Below, piece by piece: positions 12,865 to 24,339 of a stretch of 64,000 nt of DNA (the first letter of the stretch is position 1; each line of letters opens with the position of its first letter). A program made the position numbers and the translations under genes. The stretch spans positions 8,060,001 to 8,124,000 of the forward strand of contig OZ176056.1 in NCBI GenBank assembly GCA_964247055.1, written 5' to 3'. This DNA is from Paragordius varius. Lineage: Eukaryota; Nematomorpha. The notes below the pieces were generated by a model. That model made no database searches. It was not told the origin of the DNA and saw only the letters and a program-made list of their open reading frames with translations.

Positions 12865-14720
12865 ACTTTAGAATATACATTTTAGGCCATTGGATGAATA
12901 ATAACAAGGAAAATGCGGTGAAAAAGTTTGAGAAGATGCATGCCCCTAAAAGGTTTAAAAATGTTTATTGTATTATGCCTAACATTATTTTTCTAGGATT
13001 AACTACTAAAAAAGATAATAGCGAATATTCTTTCGTGGATTGATTATATATATATATATATATATATATATAGCAAAAAATTCTGCAATAGTCTTATTAA
13101 TTATTAAAAAAAATATTTATAAACATATATCTATAATAAATTTTTTATTTATATAAAGCACCCAATACTGATATATTACCAAATATTTATGAATAAACAT
13201 ATATCTTTAAAAAACAAACGCCTCTAAAAAGACATACGCCCCACCCTCCTCTATATGTAAGCGATACATGGCCGATTTCAAATTCAAGAAATAAGTGATG
13301 GATATGGAAAAGCAAACATTCCCCAATAGCTCAGATTCAAACTAGGACGTATTTCAAATTCAACCTTTAAATATAATGCTCAGAACATCCAACGTTATCC
13401 ATAACAATGGATAAATAAAATCCCTTCCCCCCAAAGGCAACCGTTAGGTACCACTTTTAGGTGGCAAAAGACATTAAATAATGACAAGTGTAGCCACCAT
13501 TGGTTCCAACGCCTAGGAAGATCGGAAATATTACAGTCAGGTTTTATACGGAGACAATGATTAGCCATTACACACATGATAATACTACCATACCATATGG
13601 GCTATGAAAGTCTCAAATTCTTTCCCCATCTAAAATAATGGGCTAGTTCTCTTAAAATAAACGCAAAAATGTTCGTTAACAAATATTTATGATATTTACT
13701 ACATAATGGCATTAATTTTATTTTTATCAAAATTATGTAGTTTTTCATGCTATTACGCATGATAGAAACGGTATCGAAACTTTTCAAGACATTCTAAACA
13801 CAATTTTTCGTTTTAAAATGCAAAAATTCCTATCACATCAGAACCTTGATTAAAAAATCTTTCGCCTTCAAATTTGGGTGTTTCCTGAAAAAGCAAATAA
13901 TTAAAAAAATTATTAAGAAACCAACGCTTTTACAGAATTCATGGTGTAAAATTTTTGGAATAAAGCGTTTAACTACCTAAAAATTCTTTTGCCCGCTACT
14001 TTTCGATATGGACACGTTAGCACAAAAATTATTATTCTTTAATCACGAGAATCTACTTTTATCTCTTAGAATATTAGTATATCAAGATATTTTTTTGCTA
14101 CCACTGTCTTATTATGAGCTGTCACAGTAACGGTGTGGCTATAATCAATCAGAAAGAACCCACTCATCCATTACATCATGTTGTTAGTAATTACAAGTTA
14201 CAGGAGCCCCCTTTGATACGTAATAAGGTTTGAAGATAAAAACATTATTTTTTTTGTTTTTTCAAATTTATATAAAGAACAATATAAAATATAAAAATTG
14301 CACTGATATAGAATATAAAATGTATGGAATACATGAGAATATTGATGACAAAATTTGAAATATGAGTGTTACAAATGCTTACACTATATACAGTAATGAG
14401 CTATATTAGTCAAACATATCTTATATTGGTGAATACTGAAATACTTTTCCTATTTTCCAATTCAGATTGCTTTAACCAATAATATAGCTGTTCAATGTAT
14501 ATATTTAGATGAAATGTATCAAAAATGCATTAATTACAGATTTGAGTATTAAAAGAATTCATATATATATAGATATATATATGTATATATGTATATATAA
14601 TAGATATGGGTCATATAATAGAGAATTTTTGGAATATTATTCACTTTTTCAATACTTTTGGCGGATAAATGTCAATATTTACAGTTTTTTGAGTAAGTTT
14701 TTTTTGCATATTTTAGTTAG
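12865..14720. other. Intergenic, with a GC-richer unclassified stretch
   Basis: A (TA)n tract lies at 13044-13071. From about 13200 to 14240 the composition is visibly less AT-rich than the surroundings, for example CCAAAGGCAACCGTTAGG near 13430 and CCTAGGAAGATCGG near 13512. The open frames there are short and no protein family or inverted repeat was recognised. It could be a decayed element or foreign DNA. Confidence 0.35.
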
Positions 14721-16386
14721 TTAAACTAAGATTGATTGTAATTCAATCATTCCGTCTATATAAATTTGCAATTTGGCCAATCGATTCACATAGGCATCAA
14801 GGATAAGGGCATCTCTAATTAACCTTTGACTCCGTGAGGCTAATGGAAAAGTGTAAAGATTAGAGAGCGTGGAAGGAGTTTGAAAAACTGTAAATTTTGA
14901 TGTTAAAGCTTCATAATCTCTTTGAATTTTTTGTTGTTGTTCAGGACAATCGTATAAAATTTGTAAAACTGAATATTTTAGCGTTTCATCTACCGTGGTT
15001 GTTTGATCCAATGAGTTTTTTGCGTAATTTTCCATGGGACTGATACTTATTGTTAAAGCTTGAAAAAGGATATGTAAATTGCAAAGAATCAATTTGTTTT
15101 GGATGCCTATATTTTGAAAAATTTTAGCATAATAACTGTCACCATTTTGATAATGGCCCGCATTGTTAAACCTAAGTAGCGTTTGATGTTGTGGACTATG
15201 ATTTCGAAATTCCAAGTCCATTAAACGGAATATTTCATCGAGTTTTTGGAACAGAGCTATCATTTGATATATGAAAGTGTGATGTTTCTATAAATGTATA
15301 AATAGGTAATTATTAGAAAATTTAAACACGATAATGCAGTAAAAATTGAAATTATACCGACAAAACGAAAAAACCATTAAGCATTTTAATGCTTGCTTAT
15401 TTTACACAATAATTGGGCAATTCGTATCACAGTAGTGTATGGAAAAAACAACAAAATATTAAAAAAATAACAAGGTATGTAAGAAAGGGAAAAATTGTTT
15501 ATTCAATATTTTGTTGTTTTTTCCGTACACTACTGTGTTGCGAATCGCCCATTTATAATCTGAAATAAGCAACCACTAAATTGCATACAGTAAAAAGTAA
15601 ATATTTTTAACGAAAGACAACCATACTTTTACCTAATTATTTCCCATATGAATTACTTAACAATCGTTAAATATGGAATTGATTGTTTAACAATCACTTA
15701 ACAACTTAAGATAATGATTTATATTAAAAAAATCAAGTCAAAAAGTATGGTTGCCCTTCGAAAAAAATAGTTGTCTGCAGTATATTGTTACGTTTTATCC
15801 GTATGATTTCAATTTTTCTGTATAAATATAAAGCACGCTTTACTCTTTTGATTTATTATTTATATATTTTAATACAAATTATATATATGCACAAGTACCA
15901 CACGCCAATTTTTTCATTTATCCATAATAATAGCAGGGTTTATATAACTGAAATCAGTATTTAAAACAATAATGAAGCCAAAGCCAAAATAGTTTACCCA
16001 AAAATCTTTGGAATTAATAAAAAAAACCGATTTTCGCATTTTTGATCAAATTTTAATTATTAAAACAATACACCATCAATTTGTATTTAAATTTTGCTAA
16101 TGCCGCCGACCCTTGCAAAAAAAAAATATTTTATGAGACGTTCAAAGTTTTCAATAAAATATATTTATACTTAGGTTAAGCTTAATAAAAACTGATTAAC
16201 GGTAAACTTGTTATTAGGTATAACCGAGTAAAAAATAAAAATTTTTATTCAAATGATATAAGATGAAATTAATAACGTGTTTCCGAATGTTTTGTTTAAA
16301 TTTCTTATACTTCTAAAAGATAAAAAAGAAAGAGATTTTAAAATTTACAGCTTCTTAGTTACCAAAGGCATTTTCGTTTCAAACAC

Positions 16387-16417
<31 letters not shown>

Positions 16418-17367
16418 TATGAAAAAAAAAATGTTTTTTTAGTGACAAAATATACCTCAGAAAAATTGTCCGAATTAACGCTAACGTTTGAATTTAACTG
16501 TCCACAAATGAATTTTTTAAGATCTGAATCCATAGATGAATGCAGCATTTCTTTATAAACGGGTAAAAGTAAGTCTTCTGATGCTACCTGTTAGATACAG
16601 TAAAATGGAAAAAATATTGAGACAAATTTTTTTTTCTAACAACAACCATACTTTTTTAAACCTTAATATATACATCCATATAATAAAATACAATCGAAAA
16701 ATACTTAATTGATTGCTTTACTTTATTTTATACTTGAATTTTAAAACAATGAGTTGGCTATAAAAAATCAAGATTTAAGGAGTATGGTTGTCTTTTAAAT
16801 AAAATATTTATCTTTATATTCTTACGTTTTGTCCGTATAATTTCAATTTTTACTGTAATGTCAAAATGTCATTTTTAAAAACTTAGTAAGATATCTTTTA
16901 AAAAAATACTACATCTTTATGTCAGTTTTAGGGGGAAAAAATAAGGAATTGTTAAAAATTTCATATACCATATTATCTAATAAGCTTTGAGTGGCTTGAC
17001 GACTAACACGTATTCTATCCCTCAATTTGGGTAACATATTTAGGGCAAATAATTTATTTTGATTATTATTTCTCCTAATATTTCTGTTAGTTTCTTGATC
17101 GGATTTCATTAATATGGCATCTTTTCCGAAATTTTTTAAGATAAAATTTGGACCACACATTTTTTGCACTTTTTCGAAATTTGGATGATTTGTTAAAGAA
17201 GTGATTTCTTTATATTCCATTTCATGCCTTTTCATACGATAAATTATTGAGGAGACGGTCTCATTATTTTTATTATAATTTTGATTGCTGCTATATTTTT
17301 GTGAAATTTCCACTGGAATTTTAAAGGTTTGCAGTTGACCCAAATTTGCGTTAATGATTAAAGCCAT
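14721..17367 (-). CDS. Unrecognised protein gene, three exons, about 365 aa
   Basis: Exons are 16969-17367, 16456-16587 and 14721-15287, all joined in phase 0 with GTATAT donors and CAG or TAG acceptors. The protein starts MALIINANLGQLQTF, continues VASEDLLLPVYKEMLHS in exon 2 and KHHTFIYQMIALFQKLDE in exon 3, and ends GMIELQSILV. It is soluble-looking, with no signal peptide or membrane segment. The C-terminal 190 residues are rich in long amphipathic helices, and residues about 70-130 are basic (IRRNNNQNK, KLRDRIRVSRQ). I do not recognise a family. Intron 1 carries a MITE whose end lies 10 nt from the exon 2 acceptor; intron 2 carries nested MITEs and a 21-nt C run. The start codon could be further upstream if another exon exists. 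Confidence 0.72.
15337..15820. mobile_element. Family C MITE interrupted by family D
   Basis: The outer tips are CAGTAAAAATTGAAATTATA on the left and GATTTCAATTTTTCTG on the right. The element is about twice the normal C length because a family D copy sits inside it from about 15370. It lies in intron 2 of the unrecognised gene. Confidence 0.8.
15370..15596. mobile_element. Family D MITE nested in family C
   Basis: Mirrored segments CAGTAGTGTATGGAAAAAAC and TTTTTTCCGTACACTACTG are flanked by GCTTGCTTATTTTACAC on the left and TGAAATAAGCAACCAC on the right. This copy is younger than the C element it interrupts. Confidence 0.78.
16388..16408. repeat. 21-nt poly-C run
   Basis: An uninterrupted run of 21 C on the plus strand, followed by nine A, within intron 2 of the unrecognised gene. 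On the transcribed strand it is poly-G and could be unstable or hard to sequence; the exact length may be an assembly estimate. Confidence 0.9.
16598..16856. mobile_element. Family C MITE abutting a 3' splice site
   Basis: It runs from a decayed CAGTAAAATGGAAAAAATAT to ATTTCAATTTTTACTG, with TA at both sides. On the minus strand its end is followed by TATCTAACAG and then exon 2 of the unrecognised gene. Branch-point and pyrimidine signals must therefore lie in the MITE or in those 10 nt. Confidence 0.82.
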
Positions 17368-20079
17368 GAGAAATAGTATGAGATTGTTAAAGGATTCTAT
17401 ATTCAGATAAAAATTGAAGTAAAAAAATTTTGATAAAAGAACTTAATATAAACATATAGATTTAGCTGTGAATATACTTGAAAAAATTGAATGATTTTCA
17501 ATAGAAAAGAAATTATTACGCATTTTCAAAATAATATTTCCAAAAATTTTAGAAATAATTATACTTAAAGCTCCAAATAATAATAAAATAAGAATGAACT
17601 ATACGTAAAAATACTTTATTCAGCCGTTTTTTAGGCTTAATTATTTTTTAGAGATTCTTAGATTTGCTCGCCCCCTTTTTTCTCACTAATAAAAACTGAT
17701 AAACATTACAATGTAAAAAATACGATTACATTAACTATTAATATTATTTCTATAGAAGAAAGATCAATCAGGTAACTCTGTTCTAGGAAACCAGATAAGC
17801 AAAAATTAATTGTACAATACGTAATTTACACAATTATAAGGATATACACAATTTAACATAGTGAATGATAACTCAAAAAAATATAAAAACATCCTTTTTC
17901 CGACTAAAATTAACTCTTAACTAATTAATTGTTACACTCGTTTTTTACTAATGTAAACAATAATAATATAAAGAAGAATAAGCTTAGGAAAAAAACTATC
18001 ATTTTTATCCGTAAACAAATATCAAATTTTTTTTAACATTAATTGATTTAATACCAAATCGGCCCAAGGTTTAGCCTTAGCCCCCCCGTGATATAAAAAG
18101 TGATTTAAAAAAAGTTTTAATACTTGGTTTAAGGGTAAAAGTCAGAATTGAACTTTTTAAATGATGTAATAAAAAGATAAAATTGGTAGAGAACAACATT
18201 GATTTGTAGGTCTTGAGCGGTTTTTGTAATAATCCAAAATATATATTTGGGATATATTATGATGTGAATTATATATAAAATAATTTTTTCCAGTCCTAAT
18301 TTTATTATTATATAGATAATGAAACAGGATTTGATCTGCATGTTAGGTTTTTTGTTTCAGTTAGGAGGGATGATACATTTTAGTTTCAAAAAAAATTAAT
18401 ATTATTAATTCAAACCTATAACTTTTTTTACTTATATTGGCCTCACGTAATTTATACATTTATTTTAATATTTTGTAATAATAATTTATATATTTAAATA
18501 TAGATATATAAATTTAACACCAGACAGCTTATTTTATGTGAAAAAAACCATTCATCAAAAAAGCATGACTCAAAAGCAAGCTATTTATTTTATCATTTCT
18601 TTAATATCCTTCCGGAGATGAAAACTAAAAAAGGTAGGAAACAAACGGTTGTCAAAACATATTTTAGGAAAAGCTTTTCGTGGGTGATTTTAAATTTAGC
18701 CCACCCGCTTAAAAAGACGCCCCAAAAATTCAAATTTTTATATGCACATAATACTTCTCTAAATCATTCCAAAACTATTAATCATAAAAAAAGAAAAAAA
18801 ATTGTGTGACTTAATTTATATATGTTACATTATTGCTTTCGGCCCTTTAATGTTCGTGTACCCATCGTGTTTCAAAAATAAAATCTCTGAAGCGATTTTC
18901 AAAGCGAATTACATATATAAAGGCTTTCTATATTAGATACTGAGGAGGGGGCTAACTTTATTTTTCTTTGAGTAAAAAAATAAACATGTTTAAATAAAAA
19001 GGGCTTGGCTTGTTTTATCTCATATAAGTATGTATAGTACAAATATTTAATATCAAAATGTTTCCGGCTTTTTGAGTATACTTTTGATCAAAAAATTTGG
19101 ATGTAGATTTGTAACATATTTTAATGAAAAAAATATCACATTGGTTTAAGAGCCTAAAAAATTTATCAATACATAAGGAAATATAATTAATTTTTCTTTT
19201 CACCGATAAAATGCCTCTAAAACCATTTATGTAGAGATGGCTCTTTACCAAGATATTACTTACATAATAAAATTTATTAATGATTTATAAATTAGTTATG
19301 CAAGGAATTTAAAAAATTTCACACACACAGGAAACTGTTATATTTTGAATAACATAATTAAATAGGTGTTTGTGGTTAATATTATAAAAGGAGATAAAAG
19401 TAAGTATATTATGAATCATCACAGAAGTCAATAAAAAAATATAGTTGTGGTACAAATTTTAAGGTTTTAAAATATTTTGTTGTTAAATATATAAATCAGA
19501 CTAACTTGAAACAATATATTGAATTCCGTTATGATGTCCACTTGTATTGAGAATTGGGATCAGTATTTCTGAAAGCATACACTCAAAAAAACTAATGAGG
19601 TGTTATAGAAAATGTTTAACTGTATCTTTTAATCAAATGAAATATGGAAAGCCGGTTTAATTGTTAAATATTTGAAATACCAGAGGAAAAATTATTAAAC
19701 TGTCTGAGATAATTTACATTTTTTTTTATAAAAAATTTAAAAATTAAAGGCTGCCTTTATTACTATATTTTAAGATAATAAAATGGATTATACGTGATGA
19801 TAACCTATGGTTTTGCTATAACTGAAACAATTCTTATATAGTTATTTAAATAACCAAATTTGGTCAAAAATTATGATGGTAAAATATGTAAGATTTTTAT
19901 TGGCTTTTTTCATATTCGGATAGTTTAGATCTAAAATATAATCCTATAAAGTCATAGCACGATGCATACTTTATATATATACATATCAGGTGTAGTCATA
20001 ATTTATCGGATTTCGGTAAAAAACATGTATTATGAGAAAATTTTACATATTTTGCTCATCCCTCATGTTATATAAATGC
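17368..20079. other. Intergenic, no supported gene
   Basis: AT-rich sequence upstream of the unrecognised gene. Short C-rich patches at about 17670 and 18080 may be old transposon tips. The open frames at 18129-18341, 18618-18809 and 19015-19251 are short, lack homology that I recognise and are not called. Confidence 0.35.
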
Positions 20080-20690
20080 CGCCAGAAAACTAATTGTTTT
20101 TTTGTAGGAAATCATTCGGGCTATTTTCCGACGTCTTCCAAATTATTGGAGTGCTAGTCTGCGAGAGTTGCCCCAATAGCGAAGTTTTATTAGTCACATG
20201 GCGCCGAAAAAAAATTTTATTGAAGCCATTTACAGGTTTTTTTCACTGGTTTTACTGTCCACGGAGCATAGTTATGTCGCAAAATCACTTAGTCCTGCCT
20301 TTTGTCTGATTTCGGTTTCGATCAATGTATAATTTATAGGACTCATTTAGGGATAGCGCTGGGTATTAATGATTTTATCGGCTTTTAAAAGTTTAGAATA
20401 CAGAGCTCCGGTCGCAACAGGCCTAGAGCGCTTCTGCATTGGTGTTAGACCGTCCTGGTAAGGTAAAAACCACCATTTTCTCACTTTGGATTATAAAAAG
20501 AAAGCATTTCTCATCACCCGTCACATTTCGATGCAAAAATGATTTATGACGTTGAAAGCAGGTTTCACGAATCTCTTTGCGATTTTTGATTTAACGTTCA
20601 TTCAAATTGTATGAGACCAATTTATCGAGTTGCTTGGTCTTTTTCATTGCTGGAAGACATCAATTGTTTGTTTTGTAGGGTATATGTAAT
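20080..20690 (-). pseudogene. Mariner transposase relic
   Basis: On the minus strand the segment near 20520-20540 reads HKSFLHRNVTGDEK, matching the FLHRIVTGDEKW block before the first catalytic residues of mariner transposases. Upstream lies a piece resembling QLDKLVSYNLNERQ. Downstream are fragments in all three frames with many stops. The stretch is clearly less AT-rich than its flanks. The catalytic aspartates could not be followed. It is a 5'- and 3'-eroded dead copy; no terminal repeats were found. Confidence 0.65.
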
Positions 20691-20803
20691 TCCAATTATT
20701 ATCAATTTTGAGTTAAATGATAATCTAATAACCCTTGCACTTTAACGGTTATGATCCAGCAGGTCGCCCACCCTTTTTCACATCGAAATTCACAACTTAT
20801 AAT

Positions 20804-22286
20804 ATACCATTTCCCAGTCTAAATAAACGTTTTCCCAGTCAATCGAAACATTTCCCCAATCAATCGAAACGTTTTCCCAGTCGATCGAAACATTTTCCCA
20901 GTCAATTGAAACGTTTTCCCAGTCAATCGAAACATTTCCCCAATCAATCGAAACGTTTTCCCAGTCGATCGAAACATTTTCCCAGTCAATTGAAACGTTT
21001 TCCCAGTCAATCGAAACATATTCCCAGTCAATAAAAACATTTTTCCAATCAATAAAAACGTTTTCCCAGTAAATAAAAACGGTTTTATTTTTGATGATAA
21101 ATATCAAAACAAGAATATAAAAACAACTTTTAACCATTATTAGCGTAATAAAGATAATATTTTTTATAAAAACACAATTAATGAATGACAATTTTCCAAG
21201 TATTTTCCTGTGCACAATCATTAATGACTTATTCTTTAAAAGTTATATTTTTTGGAATTTGAGTTAAGATTATATTTTTTATTTTATCGATAGTTCGCAT
21301 TAATATTTGCGGAACGCTGCAAATAGTTTTTAAATATGTCCGGTTTGTCGATAAAAATACTGTCGGAAAAAATATCTAAACGAAAATATTTTTTGATAAA
21401 AATGTTTATGTAAAAATATTTAATAAAAAGGATATTTGACTAAAACAAGGGTATAACTAAATGCTCTCCCAGGCCTCATTTTTAAATCAAAAAGCACACG
21501 GTTCCCCATTAAATATATACAGGTATTCACATAATTTTTGGATTAATAAGACTGTATACAAACACAAAACAATTTTTTCAATTCATTTCTAATTTAATAG
21601 ATTCATCCATAATAATTGCATGAGAAATATTAATATTGCTAAGATTTTTTTGGCATATTTTTGCATATGGTTTTCCAAATTTTTTGCGGTCCGCACAAAG
21701 ATACTCGGAAGGCCGCCGTAGGCCCCCAACCAAATGTTAAATATTATTAAATTAGCGCATATGTTTAAGATCCAATACAAAGTGTTAAATTACCTTTGGA
21801 TAAAAATGGTATATTTTATAAATTTTATTAATTCCTCCGTAACTATAGATTTTTTAAGTTAGTCGCATATATTAATGCGAACCAACGATAAAATAAAAAA
21901 TATTATCTTAACTCAAACTCCAAAAATATAACATTTAGAGAATAAATCATTGACGATTGTGCACTGGAATATACTTGGAAAAATTGTCATTCAATAATTG
22001 TTTTCAATTAAAAATTATCTCCATATATTACTAATAATGGTTAAAAGTTGTATTTATATTCTTGTTTTGATATTTATCATCAAAAATAAAACCGTTTTTA
22101 TTGACTGGGAAAACGTTTTTATTGATTGGGGAAATGTTTTTATTGACTGGGAAAATGTTTCGATCGACTGGGAAAACGTTTCGATTGATTGGGAAAATGT
22201 TTCGATTGACTAGGAAAACGTTTCGATTGATTGGGGAAATGTTTCGATTGACTGGGAAAACGTTTATTTAGACTGGGAAATGGTAT
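20804..22286. mobile_element. Family B minisatellite-armed element, copy 1
   Basis: The ends are ATACCATTTCCCAGTC and GACTGGGAAATGGTAT. The left arm (about 20810-21080) is an array of some 13 units of the 21-bp type GTTTTCCCAGTCAATCGAAA; the right arm (about 22090-22280) is the inverted array with fewer units. Inside the arms, mirrored segments such as GTTTTATTTTTGATGATAAA bring the two halves together, so the whole element is a long imperfect palindrome. The centre contains a segment with a GCGGTCCGCAC motif that looks like an older hAT insertion. The long NVSIDWE-repeat frames are artefacts of the 21-bp unit, which is a multiple of three. Confidence 0.82.
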
Positions 22287-22499
22287 ATTTCTAAACCATG
22301 TTTTACACGTGCTAATCGAGATATTATGTTCACCATATGTTTTTGCCAACAAAACTTTACGCATCTCTTTCTTTTAAAAGCAGTGCCTGCCTCAAATGTT
22401 GTCCAGTCCGACATAGTGAATGATAAAATAAAGACTCTAGTTTTTAGTGAATTCAACTTGTGTGTTTGTCATTTGATCTTAGATAAATAATGGGGATGT

Positions 22500-23925
22500 A
22501 TACCATTTCCCAGTCTAAATAAACGTTTTCCCAATCAATCGAAACGTTTTCCCAGTCAATCGAAACGTTTTCCCAGTCAATCGAAACATTTTCCCAGTCA
22601 ATCGAAACATTTTCCCAGTCAATCGAAACGTTTTCCCAATCAATAGAAACATTTTCCCAGTCAATAAAAACATTTTCCCAATCAATAAAAACGTTTTCCC
22701 ACTCAATAAAAACGGTTTTATTTTTGATGATAAATATCAAAACAAGAATATAAAAACACCTTTTAACCATTATTAGCGTAATATTAGGATATAATTTTTT
22801 ATAAAAACACAATTATTGAATGACAATTTTTCCAAGTATATTCCTGTGCACAATCATTAATGATTTATTCTTTAAATGTTATATTTTTGGAATTTGAGTT
22901 AAGATAATATTTTTTATTTTATCGATAGTCCGCATTAATATTTGCGGAACGCTTCAGAATAGTTTTTAAATATCTCCGGTTTGTCGATAAATATACTGTC
23001 GGAAAAAAATCTTAACGAAAATTTTTTTGATAAAAATGTTTTTGAGCTAAAAATATTTAATAAAAAGGATATTTTACTAAAACAAGGGTGTCCAACTAAA
23101 TGTTTTCGCGGGCCGCATCTTTAACTCAAAAAGCACACGGTTTTCCATTCGAAATATATACGGGCATTCACATAATTTTATAAGACTGCAAAATACAAAC
23201 ACAATATAACAATTTTTTACCAATTTAATAGACCCATTCATAATAATACGTAAGAAATATGATTATTACTAAGATTTTGTGGGCATATTTTTGCATATGG
23301 TTTTCCAAATTTTTCGCGGGCCGCACAAAGATTATCAGAAGGCAGCGTTGGGCCTCCAATGAATCAAATTATAAATATTAAAAAAACTTGGCGTAAAGTT
23401 TATGTTTAGATCCAATATAAAGTGTTAAATGACTTTGTGATAAAAATGGTATATTTTTATAAATTTTATTATTTAATCCGTAAGTATAGATTTTATAAGT
23501 TAGCCGCATATATAAATGCGTCGATAAAATAAAAAATATTATCTTAACTCAAATTCCAAAAATATAATATTTAAAGAATAAATCATTAACGATTGTGCAC
23601 AGGAATATACTTGGAAAAATTGTCATTCAATAATTGTGTTTTTATAAAAAATTATATCCTAATATTACGCTAATAATGGTTAAAAGGTGTTTTTATATTC
23701 TTGTTTTGATATTTATCATCAAAAATAAAACCGTTTTTATTGAGTGGGAAAACGTTTTTATTGATTGGGAAAATGTTTTTATTGACTGGGAAAAGGTTTC
23801 TATTGACTGGGAAAATGTTTCGATTGACTGGGAAAACGTTTCGATTGACTGGGAAAACGTTTCGATTGATTGGGAAAATGTTTCGATTGACTGGGAAAAC
23901 GTTTATTTAGACTGGGAAATGGTAT
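22500..23925. mobile_element. Family B minisatellite-armed element, copy 2
   Basis: Same structure and orientation as copy 1: ends ATACCATTTCCCAGTC and GACTGGGAAATGGTAT, left array about 22505-22710 (roughly 10 units), right array about 23735-23915. The centre holds AAGGGTGTCCAACTAAATG and GCGGGCCGCA near 23085-23120 and another GCGGGCCGCAC near 23330, the hallmarks of a hAT-type insertion shared by both copies. The flanks extend the tips to GTATACC and GGTATAC. Confidence 0.82.
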
Positions 23926-24339
23926 ACGTTATTCATCTGCCTACACAGATATTCTCTCTTGGTTAAACCGATGATTAATTTTGAATACACCTGGTACGCT
24001 GTGACGTAGTCTCAACGCTAATTATTCTTAATAATTTGCAATAAATAGAGATAATGGAGATAAAATAATGTAAAACATATTAAATAAAAAAAATGTCTTT
24101 AATTATTCTTTTACAGGTTAGGCTCAAATATTGTTTACTCTAAATTGACCATATCTAAACTGTCCCTTATAAAAGATAATATTCAACTATCATTGGATTT
24201 AATTTAGGATTTTCGTTTTACAAAATTATGGTTAAAAGTTTTATTTTAAAATTGTGTTCACACAGCTGGGATCAAGGGATATAAAAGTAACTCATTTTCG
24301 GTCCTTTTTTAAAGGAAAGAATGATATACAAATTCGCCA
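23926..24339. other. No recognised feature
   Basis: About 400 nt between element B2 and the Helitron relic. No open frame, repeat or family signature was recognised. Confidence 0.35.

Noticed and set aside
20804-21085. Regular 21-bp repeats as a possible CRISPR array
   Set aside because: The units are directly adjacent without unique spacers, and the genome is eukaryotic.
20735-23966. Several long open frames with NVSIDWE, RFPSQSKHF or GKMFRLTGK repeats
   Set aside because: They exist because the 21-bp minisatellite unit is a multiple of three and lacks stops in several frames on both strands. They lie in inverted-repeat arms and end where the arrays end.
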